A stretch of DNA of 64,000 nt from Hetaerina americana (lineage: Eukaryota; Arthropoda; Insecta; Odonata; Calopterygidae): the NCBI GenBank assembly GCA_022747635.1, contig JAKTNV010000004.1, positions 84,611,552 to 84,675,551 on the forward strand, written 5' to 3'. Positions 46,102 to 58,564 of the stretch are shown here, in pieces. The position numbers and the translations under genes are program-made. The notes beneath the pieces are model-generated. The model made no database searches, was not told the DNA's origin, and was given only the letters and a program-made list of their open reading frames with translations. Every line of letters begins with the position of its first letter. Position 1 is the first letter of the stretch.

Positions 46102-46247
46102 TAGCACTATTCTGCTGGATAAAATTTTTTTTACGACCGGGTTTTGATGAATTATGTCATCATCAGGCCTAGGTTTTTGGACCTGATGATGATGTAGTAC
46201 ATCGAAAACCGGTCGTAAAATAAATTTTATAGAGTAGAATAGTGCTA
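46102..46247. mobile_element. Palindromic element B with ribozyme-like core
   Basis: A 146-bp palindrome. TAGCACTATTCT (46102) pairs with AGAATAGTGCTA (ending 46247), and TTTACGACCGGGTTTTGATG pairs with CATCGAAAACCGGTCGTAAA. The centre holds ATGATGACATAA and ATGATGATGTAG on opposite arms. No open frame and no clear target duplication. Overall design matches elements A and C. Confidence 0.65.
46183..46214 (+). ncRNA. Possible hammerhead-like motif (element B)
   Basis: CTGATGA (46183-46189) is an exact hammerhead box. Then come one extra T, a perfect 5-bp hairpin GATGT-AGT-ACATC (46191-46203), GAAAA (46204-46208), the self-complementary CCGG and TC. Cleavage would fall after C46214. The extra T and the extra A depart from the consensus. 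It is the best preserved of the four cores. Confidence 0.38.
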
Positions 46248-46249
46248 AT

Positions 46250-49200
46250 ATTAATTATTCATGATGCTCAATTTCCCCCACATGACGCCTAAAACTACTC
46301 AAATTTTTTAAGAGATGATTTTTTCCCGCTTATCTAAGGAATATTGCATTCTTCGGAATATCTTTCGTGCATTAAATCTTTCGTCGTACTTTACAATACT
46401 AAACTTCTATTTTTTAATATGTTTCTGGCACTTTCTAACCCAAAGCATGCCCATAATATATGTGCATGTATGTGCAATATATTTCAATCTATTGTTTCCT
46501 GGTTTCCTTACACTTATTTTTTAATCTTAGCTTTTGTTTAAGAACTGTTTATATTTATATCCCATTTTTAATAATTAACGCGAAATTAGAATCATCATCA
46601 AATCGTTTGATAATATATCTATGCTGGAGGTACAAAATTATAGTATCTAAAATCTTTTTCAGTTTTTGTGTCCATCTCAGGAAATTCAAGTCGTACAATT
46701 CGTATTCATTCTTTATTTGTGCTACCGTAATTCATTTGGTACGACATATTTCCACAATAGAGTAAGAACTCCAACATGTACCACGTAAGCCACGTTTAAC
46801 TCAAGCCTTCTTCTTAACCGACCTGGGTCACGATGGAAAAACACTATTATTATTTCAATTTCGAGAAATACAAATATTATGCATCGCTCAAAAGAGTCTT
46901 TCCCAATTCTATTTGATAGCATGCTTAAAAAAAGAGGGATATAGATCTAAATGGCCAGAATATTCAAGGTGGGCATTACCGGATAAATGGAAGGGAAAAC
47001 GTTCAACTTCGAATGGAATAAAGGAAAGGCAGATAAAAATGATATATTCAAAGTTTCAGGATCTTGAAGATGGTGTAACGAATATAGCCGAGCGCGAACG
47101 GTAATTCGTGTATGTAAAATGTGACGGCAAAGGAATGTCTCGATGAAATTTGGGCACATTACAGGAGGCGAAGGATATAGTGAATTCGCAACGTATTTCC
47201 GCGACTTTTTTTAAAAAGGGACATTTTGAGAACTCTGAGGTAGTATAGGAAAATTTCATGCACTCAAATCAATTAATATCGCCAGAACACAAGCTTGAAT
47301 TCACGCATATTTAATACTGATTCGAAATATGAGGTCACTTCTGAAAACTCTAGGTAGTGGATTGACTCATTTATTCGTCAAAGTACGTAGTGATGCGTAA
47401 AAACTACTAAAAATTCAATTAAAAGGCCACAGCTTGATAACAGCGAGACATATTACTATCGTACAGTACTATTTACTAGTGATTTTAATGGGCTCATAGG
47501 TGGAATAATTTATGGACCATGGTACTTTCGAAAAATTTTTTATATTTGCCTATATATATTAAATTTAGTGGGAGGAATGCACTCAGATATACTTTTGCTG
47601 AATACATCTAAACTCGTTGCCAATTATTTTGCCTTTGACTTAATTAATTTCCAGCATCATTCTATATGCTAATGTGAGCAGACATTTCGAAAAATAAAAG
47701 GCAAATCTTTATTCTTGGAATAAATACTCGTTCACCATTATTATGTTTTCAAAATGCCCATGTTTCTACAGGTTGCATAGTAATTTTTTAATTTTGTGAA
47801 AATTTGATAGTTTTCTATTATGGAGTCAATATCTAAGAAACCTACCAGCTATCTTGGCGAGATTTCAAATCAACTATTATTGGATATTTAGCCGTATTCA
47901 TTCTTTCATGATAATATTGCGAAATTATGCGAGATACAAATATATTTTTTTAACAGTTTTTAAACCGCTAAATTAAGCTTTACTACCACAAAATTGAGTC
48001 TGATGCAAATTGATTGAAATGTTAAGGTGATGTTATACTTTGTATTAAAAATATTAGGCTCGCATTGAATTAAGAATGAGCAACATTTCACTATTCCTAA
48101 TGCTTTTACTTCCATATGATTTCTCCAAGCTGTCCATATTAGTAGCTACTTACTCAATAGACTATACTTGGTGTGACGTCAGATGCTGCAGAGATATTTA
48201 TAATTAAATAGATTTTAATGTTGTTATACCATACATCTTTTATTATTTTAAAGCTCCAGTACCCTCTGTACTACAATACTGTGAAGAATTCGAGACGCAG
48301 TTTACCTAAGCAATGATTTTATATTTACCTCCATACGAACTTTTTGCAAAAAGTATTCTCATTGACATGTTGACTGTGAGGAGAAATAAAGTGTCTTATT
48401 TTAAAATCAGGTAATTAGTATTTATCAGAATTATCAGTTTTTGTAGAGGCACGAATTCATTATTGTGCGGTGATATTTTCGCTAGTCTAAGATTCATGAA
48501 ATATATATATTACCACACGTGAATATCGGTAACACAATGATTCTCATATGATTCACAGTATTTTTTGTGGCTAGGTTCAATGCTGAAACGGAAATACTTT
48601 TTATGCAAAAAAAATTGAGTCATAGCAATAATTGTGAAAATTTACGCAAAAACAGGTTATAGCAGATATGGGTAACCAAAATCACATCTGCATTTGGTAT
48701 GTTTCTCAAAGCCTACTCGATGTACAATTACACATTATTTGATATTGGTATTAATATTAAACAAAAAGTTTAAATAATTTCTTGCTTTGAAATAAATTAA
48801 GTTCCGCAGCATTATTAAGCAAAAAGATGTAAGATTTTAATTCGTAAAATTTCACTATATTACACTTTAAATCAATTTCTGAACGATGCATAAATTTGTC
48901 CGATGAATTCCCAAAAAACTAATCGCATTCAGTCGCATCAATTTGCCTCAACAGTTTACCAGCATTATTTATTTATTTATGAATATTTAAATTCGCAGCA
49001 CCTATCTGCTGCTTTCGCGGTCGGTAAACAGAATGAGATCCACCTTAGGAATTAAAGTATTTGCCATAGAAACAACATTCATATTCGGTTAGGTTAAACG
49101 GAAGTCTTAAGAGTGCCGCAGTGTCAAAATATTGATTAAATAAAAATTAATATCTCACATATAAAGTTAACCAATTCAAATTCGCTCTCTGTAATCTGAC

Positions 49201-52200
49201 CCCCTGGATCAAATCAAATTCATGTGAAGAACTATATAAAATGCTCATGTCAGGGGATATAACAAAGAATAGTGGAGGAAATGAGAGCAAGGCATAAATG
49301 GAGGGAGAAAGGGCATTACTGTAATTAATGAGCGTAAGAGTTTTTAAAAATTTTAATCATTTTCTATTGGTTGTCGGTAAAGTTCGTTAATGGCATGGAG
49401 CTTAAATGTGCCTTTCCATGCGTGCAGAAGCTGCGGTGAGAACGGGACCGTCAAGTCTCTTCATGGACTCTGAGAGCTGGCAAATTGCTCAGTTCGCGTT
49501 TCATTCAGTAAAATTTATTATATTCTGACGGTATAATATCCTTCTACCGTTTAAATGATAACATAGTGCTAGTGAATTGTTTGCTTTGACATTGATTTCA
49601 ACAAAACGTGACCAATAAAAAAATGCCTCTTCGTAAAGACATACAGCATTACTACAATTGCCACATCTTGCTTCCGATAGTATATTTCAGGAACATATTC
49701 ATATCATAAATTATTACTTCCTTTTACCTTTCACCGGTTGATCCCAATGGATACCTTTTTGACGCGATTATTCACATCTTACTCTTAGTTAAATTGACAC
49801 CCTTCATGCTAGTTCAGCTCTAGCCAAGCGACTGCCCTGCAAACAAAATGACTCCTATCGCTTGATTTCTGTGACGGCCTCAGCAAAGCATCGATCACAA
49901 GTATAAATATGGGACAGGGCACTCAGCTATACAATAGAGGGTTCTAAATAACATGTCAAGTGTTTATCCCGCGTGTCTCTGGATACAGCCGTCCACAATG
50001 TTGTAAGTGTCTTCAATATACCGGAACAGTGAGGACATAAAAAAATGATTAATTGGTGTGTGAATTTGGCATGTGATAAGGTTCAACTTGAGGGGACTTC
50101 TATACATTCATCCATAGATATACGAAAAAATTGGTTCTTAAATGTATTATTTCCTCACTCTAATTCGTACATTTTTCACTCGAGAGTATTTCACGATTCT
50201 CCTGTCACCAAATAAAGAAACGAACGAAAAAAGCATGTCGTTGGAGAGGTCGGGATAGAATGCGACTCGCCCAGCAGTGTTTTCTAGATCATATTGTCAA
50301 TTCCCTTCATAGAGGAAGGAAAGGTATGGTTCCTAACCTTGTTTATAAAATGTCTAACAGTCCATACATCTTGCTCGAAAAGGATCAATTTGTCAAAATA
50401 TGGGGAGAAAATTATCACTTCATTACAGGAAATCCAGTGTTTGTTAAAATTAGTATCAAAAAATTATGTTATGGTAGGGAGAAGACGTTTTTGGCAACTT
50501 CAATCATGGTGAGCTATTCTAGTCAAATAAGAGGCTGAGTAGCTTGTAGCTTGAAAATGATTTATGGATGTTAAGTACCCAGTTAATATGTACCTTGAGT
50601 TTGTTTTAGTAGAAAGGATTTGTTTTGTACGAAAGCAGGGCAACGTATTCACTCCACGATACAAAAATTCGACTAGGAAATGAAATTAATCAGGAGACGG
50701 TGCAATATTTCGTAAATTAAATTGCCACCTGATGATATTAAATGTAAATTCTTAAATGTGTAAAAGAATTTTTAAAGAAAGTAAGTTTCGCGAAGGTCTA
50801 TAATTATTAATTACCAAACTCGGTCCAATCAAAAGGACACATGGGGCATACTCCGATGAAATCAATCGGACTCAAAAATTTAGCCAAGAGATTGGTAAAA
50901 AGTATCAATGACTAATGAATAGTTAAGAGTACATCACATTCAAAACGATGGACCTCACCGTGCATTTTTCCCCATCACATGTATTGGTAAATTATAAAAA
51001 ATTAACTGGAACAATATTTTTAGTACAAAAGATTCATGCTGCTAATAGTATGAGTATTATCCGTTAAAATCTAGTTTGCTACAAGAAATCATCGCAAAAA
51101 ATCATGTAATTCATTTTCCATTTGTAATTATACCAGGGTTATACTGCAGTTTTAAATAATTTTCGTTGAAATTTTAACAAAAATAATCGCAGATATAAAA
51201 AAAATAGTTATTTACGTATCAGAAATAATAAAATTTGTGCAGAAGCATTTCATTTTATTTTATTAAAATTGAAAAAAAAATTTAGAAGGCATTGCTTTTT
51301 ATTTATTCTAATATTATTTAATTAATTTAGTGCACTTGGATGCAGTTCTCTCTCACACGTTGAACTTTGCGGTAGAGTGGAAAGCATTGTATAGGAATAA
51401 AGTTACTCTAGATACAAATAAAAGAGACAAGGGAAATAAGTTTATGAGTATCCTCATCCATTTATTTGAATATTAACTTCCACATATTGCTTCCACGAGA
51501 GCAGCCTATTTGCTATTAATTGAAATTATGCGAAATTTTCAAGTAAAAATGCAATGCTCGTTAAATATTGTTATCATCTTACTCTTATTGACAAACAGAA
51601 ATACAGATCGAGTGTGCCGAGCAATGATAGACGTTGTTCCACGATTCCGATGAATTTTGTCTGGCTACTCGTAAATTCTGATTAAAAACACAGGATGGAT
51701 TAAAAAATATAAATGAATTGATGATTTAGGTCTTATTCACGATCAATTTCAATGTATTCTTATTCCTTTCCTTAACTTTACATCATGATAACGTACAAAT
51801 ACTTTGCATCTTATCTTTGAAACTAAAATAGGATTAAAAATGGTAGTAAAATCTTAAATAATATTTATAAAATGCCACTCTATAAGAATTAAACTGCAAT
51901 TTTATGTATGCCTTTGAGTCAAAAGTAGGTTTCCATTGCCAGAAATTTGTCTCTTGTGCATACCTTAATTATTTGATGGTGTGTTATTCCAAGATAGACA
52001 ATTTCTATTCTATACATTTCGAAATATTTGAATCCGCACGAGAGGAAGTTTAATATTTTGAACGTGTTCGATGATACTGCATGGTTCGCATTATTATCTT
52101 TTATTAAGAATTGAAGAAATGGTTACCACCTTCAACATTTATTCGCCTAGTTCACTCCTGACCTTAATTACCATGGCACAATTATATGGGTCATTGAAGC

Positions 52201-54585
52201 CCAGGAGTGGCTGCCACTTACACTGTAGTAATTGGAACACAATTGAGGACAGAATCGCCATCATAATTGGGCCTGATATTTTTCTCCCGAACCAATATTC
52301 ACTCCTTTGCTTTTACTGTTTATGAACTTGGGCTTGGTGTTTTTATTTCCGTAAATATCAATGAGAAGTGAGCGTGGTTCTACCACCGTCAAAATTGTCT
52401 TTATTTAGCGTCATATTTATCAATCTATTTGCCCTTCGGTGATCGCACAACGAACCAACGCTTGCATGATTAATGATATTCGTTCTGAACGCATCAAAAT
52501 AACATTTCATAGTTAAAATATTCTTGAAAACATAGTTGAAACTGCCCTACTCATGGTCCCATGAGGATGCTACATTTCATCCTGCCACTGATAAATTAAA
52601 TTCTGGATAACTTCGCAGGCCATTTCAAATGCATGTATGAATATTAAAAACTTCCCCTGAGTCTAGCCAAATTTCACTAATTCTATGATAGGAATATTTA
52701 TCACCATCGGGTTGAAATAAGCGTTCGAAACACTATCTTCTGTGAGTGTAGCGAACAGATTATTGCAGTAGTAAAAATTAGTGAGGACGAAGCTTCAAGC
52801 ATGAAGCGTTTGCTCTTCACGAAATGTTCACAATGACCCAGAAAGTCTCTCTTGTTGAAGGCGGCACCGAACAAGCGTGTCTTGATGCCCTTTTAAAATC
52901 CCGCCTTAATCGCAGGTTCCCGTTTTATTAACCGTTCAATCCGCGCACCGGGGGTGGGAGGGAAGGGGTGCGGCAGTATGGATGGTTTGGAGCAGCCCTT
53001 AAAATTAGGGCGCATGCACACGCAGGGTTCACCCTTCTCCTGATTGACACTTGTCTTGGGTCACGTCCCTTCTCTTCCCATTACCCCCGCCGCGAATCCT
53101 TTGATCCAGCAACGGAACGGCCCCGCTCACCCTAGTCCTCTTCCCTCGAGGAAATGAGCGGGCAAGGACTTCCCACTCCTTTAAATCCCGGCCCCATTCC
53201 TTGTGCGTCCTCCATTAGCCCGTTATTTGGGCGTGCGGATTTCCTTTTGTGGATATAGTGACGCGCAAAGCACGGCATGTTATCTGCGTATTCGACACGA
53301 ATTAGTAGTGTATACGCACCTCACGTCCAAGAACAAGACGACGAATGAATTAGCCGTATTTCTTGTCAATTGTTCTCTTCGACATACTTCGCCAATATCA
53401 TGCATATTCTCTCCTCCTGCTACATAATCAACAATTGACCATCTAAACGCCCTCGGGGAATTAGTTTACGTAATATGCTTCATTCCGTGGTCTTACCCTA
53501 AAAAAATTCTCGCCGCGAGAGAAGTATCGTATCGCTGTGCACACAAAATCTTGAAAAAATAAAGCAAAATTATTAATTTTGACATTTATAACAGCCACAT
53601 CCGGCAAACAGTATTTTTTATTATGCTAATGATACCATTCCCAAGAATTTATAATGGTGCTACTGTGTGTGCATTGGTGTGCTCCGTTCCAAGGGACTGT
53701 TGTCATTTAAAAAAATAAAATAAATGGGTAATCTTAACGTAAATGTATCTTTTCGTATTTATCGATATAGATTTTTCGTATATGTTATTGCCATTATTGA
53801 TTTATCATGTTTCGTGGTTATCATAAAAAATAAAAGCAGGAGGCAGTGGATTTCGGTGTATATGAATTATTACTTTTATGTTCTAGTAACCATTTTTCAT
53901 TACTTACTGTATTACTTATTCATAGTAACCATATTTTATTTTACTTATATAATTATTTCAATAAATATGAATAATTTAAAAATATGGATGTAATTCTCGT
54001 CTTAAGCTTCCTCACGTAAGTCATCATCACTTAAATTACTGCAGGGGATATCCACTTGGCGTGCATGTGCAACTTAATAAGGGCGATGCATACAATTTGC
54101 GTACTGTAGTTAATATAATTAATGTGCTAAATATGTTGGTTGCAATCCAATTTATAATAAGTATTTATCTTTATTTGAATGAAGAATAGAGAAAAAGACC
54201 GAAGCGCAATGTTTTCAAGCACTCATTTTCAACCGTGAATCATCATGGTATTCACAACAATATATTGTCGCTGGGTTACATTTGAGAAGAGTGTTTCATT
54301 TTTAGTGAGTACCTCTCCATTGTATTCTTTCGCATTGAAAGTGTAATTTATCCTCGTCCGGAGATGCTGTCAAATGAAAGTGTCGCCTTTTAAATGACGT
54401 CCACGTCCATGTCTGTTTGAAAAGTAATTTAATATCGCTACATTCCTTTAGATCGCAACTCTCATATTTCATTATAATAATGCCCAATTCTCAATTCTAT
54501 TCTTCTTTTATGACAGCTTTCTAATACCGTCACTAAGCAAGCCAAAAAATACCATTGCATGCAAATTTAAATACAGCTTATTCTT
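46250..54585. other. AT-rich DNA with a GC-rich patch
   Basis: About 8 kb without a supported gene. A GC-richer patch lies at about 52870-53250. Frames at 46913-47104, 50260-50538 and 52071-52325 have no recognisable domain. If a host gene spans this window, this would be intron or intergenic DNA. Confidence 0.35.
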
Positions 54586-54589
54586 ATAA

Positions 54590-54727
54590 AAATATAATAT
54601 TAGTATCTTTTGAAATAATTTATGACAAGTTACGTATTTTTTATTCTTTAAAAGATACTAATATTATATTAATATAAATATAATATTAGTATCTTTTGAA
54701 ATAATTTATGACTAGTTACGTATTTTT
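54590..54727. repeat. Direct repeat with inverted middle arm
   Basis: Two 52-bp direct copies (54590-54641 and 54676-54727) differ by one base (GACAAGT versus GACTAGT). Between them, 54650-54670 is an exact 21-bp reverse complement of the start of each copy. The layout is arm, spacer, inverted arm, arm, spacer. It could come from replication slippage or template switching at a hairpin. Confidence 0.85.
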
Positions 54728-54729
54728 AA

Positions 54730-57640
54730 ATGATTATTAAATAATTTTTTTAGAAAAGATCTTTACAATACTGAGGGGTGCATGGGAAATTGAATTAAAT
54801 TTAGCTCATTTCTTCAATTCTTTAAAGATAAAAGCGAAATTAATAAAACTATAATAATTTTGTTTGTTTTTTATCTAAATAGAAAATTTAAAATTAAACA
54901 ATTATCTTGCATTATTTGTTGTTTCAGTTATGTCGAATATTTTTTCAAATTATTATTGGCAATATAATGCAATCTCAATCGCAATGCGTATTTCACCATA
55001 AAATCGCAATTTTTATCCTCCTCTTAGGGACCGTTCAGTGCCCTTAGCCTTTTGGTGGAGTCCAAAGCATCATTTAGAAATAAAGCAGATCAGTCAAGGA
55101 TTCGTGGAGTAGATTCTCTCGTTCAGAACTGATCTGGTTAAATGGTTGTTACTGTATTCAACTCTAATACAAATGTGAAAATTTCTCAAATCTACAGGAT
55201 GGTCCGTTATGACGAGGTAATTGAGGTTTTCATTCTGTTATATGTATCAAGAGTATTAATTCGAATAACTCTGGATACATATACGGAAACTCCATTCAAT
55301 ACGCACCCTCTAGCCTCTGCTTCCTCTTCATTTCCATTTCTTCTCTGGTAATTTAAAATGTAACTCGTCATTTTGCATTACTCAAACATTTAAATAACTT
55401 ATTTTATGACGTGGTTAGGTTTTTGCGTCAATGAATACTGCCGTTCACGTGCAATTAAATTCTTAGATTTCTTCCGTTACCATGTCTACATTTTCTAAAA
55501 GATATCTTTTTATATTTTGATTTTTATGCATTTTTTTCACCGACTTTATTTGCGAAACTTTTTCCTTTTGTTCAGTCGACACAGCAATATTTTTATCCCT
55601 CATTAATTAAATTGAATATGATTTAATTCAATATGTTACGAATGAAAATAATGAATTAAACTCAATATGTTTCAAATGAAAATGATGTGAAGTAATTTTT
55701 AAAAATTAATTTAAGCATAATTTTTTTACAAAATGTTTAATTAAGATACTGCTTTAAACACAGTATTTATTATGCCAAATTTATTATGTCGTGCTCTGAG
55801 TGGTGTGTTTTTGCGTATCTTCGGAACATATATTATTTTTTTACAGTGTTTCATTGTAAAATGGTTATGAAACTAATGCTTTTCAAGTTTCATTATCCCA
55901 TTGTCCCATTTTTTGCTTTTTTCTTCGTTGTTTCCTGCAATACCATTTAAAATCCTTTCTATTTCTTGTTCCGATCTTCATTTCAGTCCTTCCGCTCATA
56001 GATTTCCATCGCCCACAAATTAACCCAATTTAAATTACCACCCGAGATTCATTAAAGTAAAATCACATTAATGTCAACGGCTACCTTTGCAATACTATTT
56101 CCCACTCTTAGTACCTTCCGTCCTCAATCCCCGATGTAAATTCTCTTTTTCATTTTCGAACTGCAAAATTCATATCCACGTTACCACCATTGTACGTTTC
56201 GCGCATCCATAGAAATGTGGACTGCCTTTTGATTTTTGATATATAAATTCCTTGTTTCAGTTGTTATAACTTTGCTAATTATTCTTATTTTTTAATTGCG
56301 CTTTAATCTAGTCTATTTTATTTTTGTAAGTATATTATGGATGTAAATATCCTCTTAAATTCTTAAACTCTTTGGGTTGACCTAATTGCCAATTGTAATC
56401 TACAAAAATGCTACCATATAACAGTCAACGTTAATGGATATTTTGTTTATATCTATCAGTTATCATATCAGTTTATATCAGATCAGAATAGTTAATATTT
56501 ATGTTGAAAACGAATTGTTGAAATCGAAAATTCTACGTAAATAAATAGTAGCTTAACAGTGATAATAATTGTAGTAATTTGTTAAAAGGCAATTTTTGCA
56601 TTATTCCTATCGTCATTAACTTTTCTAGCATGTATCTGGTAGTCGGGGTAACACAAATACCTCAATGCCTGCACAAGGGTGTCACTCCAGTTTCTTTCAT
56701 TGTAAATAAACTTTTTCATTCTACGAAACCTGTCCAATAAAGAGTGAACATACTTTTTTATTGGCTTGACTTGAAATATCCTCAAAATACTTACATCATT
56801 TTAATCAATAAAATATTTAAATCATTTTCAGAGTAGGCTTCATTGGATTACATGATAATTTCCACCCTTTTTTCAGTCTTACAGAGCATTCTTAAAGCTA
56901 TTCTTAACAGATTCATCAAAATCATCTCAGTAACAATGATCTTTGATTTATAAACGACGATAGGTGCTTTTCAGAAAGATGTTTATTCAATTTGGGGAAG
57001 AGGAAAAACTATCATACAGATTTGTTGGGAGGGAAGGTGAAGCTTCCTATTAATTTTTGCGAATAATTCAGTCACATTTACGATTTAATTTTTTTTTTCA
57101 TTTGACAAATTTTTCTACTGTATTTGTTTCTATAGCAAAATACAATGCCTTTCTCCCATTTCTTTGGCAGATACGTATATCTGTGCATGAATTTGTCGTC
57201 GTGATCGGGGAAAAGCTGCCTTGTATCATTTCTCATTTTAACGTTCAAGCGATCTGTCGATTATTGGTTAGACGTGAAGCATTTCTATCTTTTCAAATGG
57301 AACAAGCAAAGAGTATGTCTACGGAAGATGTTGATACGCACGTTGATAAAGTGTGGTTATTTTTTTTACGTTTGATGAATATTGATTTCCTCTCCATCAA
57401 TTATAACTTATTCCTTGGCAAACAATGAGTGATATTGCATTTATTAGTATCGGTTTTTATCGTTATTCGTAGTTTTTCCGCAGTGAGAACGTTATCGCTA
57501 ATCATTGGTATTTTTGATGAGATTCTACTACAAAAATAATAATTGATCAATTTTAAATGAATATACTTGAGCTCAATAAAGTTAGATCTGTATACCTAGA
57601 CTATCAAATAGTTAAGGCGTGACGAACTTGTGCTGGGAAC
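54730..57640. other. AT-rich DNA, nothing recognised
   Basis: Apart from the short tandem repeat at 55623-55686, no supported feature. The 123-codon frame at 57057-57428 starts at TTG and has no known domain. Confidence 0.35.
55623..55686. repeat. Two-unit imperfect tandem repeat
   Basis: Two units of about 32 bp share TCAATATGTT, then AATGAAAAT and ATGA, with a few substitutions between them. Confidence 0.7.
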
Positions 57641-57653
57641 CACTACGGTGAGT

Positions 57654-57744
57654 AATGAAGAATGCAAGTTATATTTCCACACACTTTTATTTGAAGAAAT
57701 AAAAATAAAAGTGTGTGGAAAAAAAATACCTTGTATTCTTCATT
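57654..57744. mobile_element. Foldback element
   Basis: A 91-bp palindrome. AATGAAGAATGCAAG pairs with CTTGTATTCTTCATT, and a perfect 18-bp inner stem TTCCACACACTTTTATTT (57675-57692) pairs with 57703-57720. Weaker pairing extends outward through ACTACG (57642) and CGTAGT (57763). It lacks the ribozyme-like core of elements A to D, so it is a separate family, of MITE or foldback type. Confidence 0.65.
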
Positions 57745-57789
57745 CCACAAGATGAATTTCCACGTAGTCAAGCCTGATACCATCAGTTA

Positions 57790-58560
57790 AACTACAACGG
57801 TGTTCGATACAGGGGAATCATTTTCCCGGCGGGCATGAATACGTACACCCCCCCCATGCAAGCGGATGACTCCATCCCTTGACGAATCTCCTCAACCCCA
57901 CCCCTCTCCCCTTCCAAACCCATCGTCCCCCAGCCCGCTCTTCTCCCTACGTGCGTTCCCAATCGCTCTGGGAAACCTTTCGTCTTTCCACCGCCCCTCC
58001 GCCCGCCCACCCTCCCTCCCGGACCCTATTCCACTCAACTGTTCAGCCGCCGCTGCCAGGGGAAAGATTGATAAGAGCGATTGATCTCTCTCCGTGAAAC
58101 GCGGAGTTAGTGCTTGGTCCTCGCGCGGCAGTCGCTGTGAAGGGGTGGTGGTACAACCCTTCCATTTCACCTCCTCCCTCTTCCCCCCCCCCATCCTCAG
58201 CCCCGTGCCCACGCTGGAGCCTCGTCGGCATGCGGAAGGGCGCGGGAGAGGGTTGAAAAGTTTCCGCCTCGAGAGGAAGGCGGAATCTTCCTCCTCGCGT
58301 CCCTCAAAACCCCCTTCTCCCATTATCCCCTCCCCTCCAAGATCCCGGTCCGCCCGCCCGCGAATGAGTGGAATGAGCCGGGATTTGTTTTGTTTGGTTT
58401 GTCCGCCTCCGATTTCTTCCCTCCTCTCGAGTTCCTTGTTTTGTTTGTTTGCCGTTTCAAGCGTTGCATGTCAAACTAGTTTGCCCATGAAACATACCTG
58501 ATCTCCCCAGTGTTCCTCGCCTGATACCGTGTGCCGACACCGTTGGAAAGGGACGAGGGG
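57790..58560. other. Strong GC-rich, CpG-rich island
   Basis: The most GC-rich segment in the window, with dense CpG, C-runs and CT-rich stretches. Frames are open on both strands at once (plus 58094-58501, 135 codons; minus 58323-57892, 143 codons), and their products are Pro/Ser/Arg or Gly/Glu/Arg-rich low complexity. This is expected from base composition. A promoter or first exon of a host gene is a reasonable guess. I see no core promoter motif that I can defend. Confidence 0.4.
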
Positions 58561-58564
58561 ATAG

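Noticed and set aside
46183..46214. Calling a confirmed hammerhead ribozyme
   Set aside because: All copies have an extra base between CTGANGA and the hairpin, and other core positions vary. It is kept only as a hypothesis.
57892..58501. Two opposing frames of 143 and 135 codons in the GC-rich island
   Set aside because: Low complexity and mutually antisense, as expected from high GC content. No domains.
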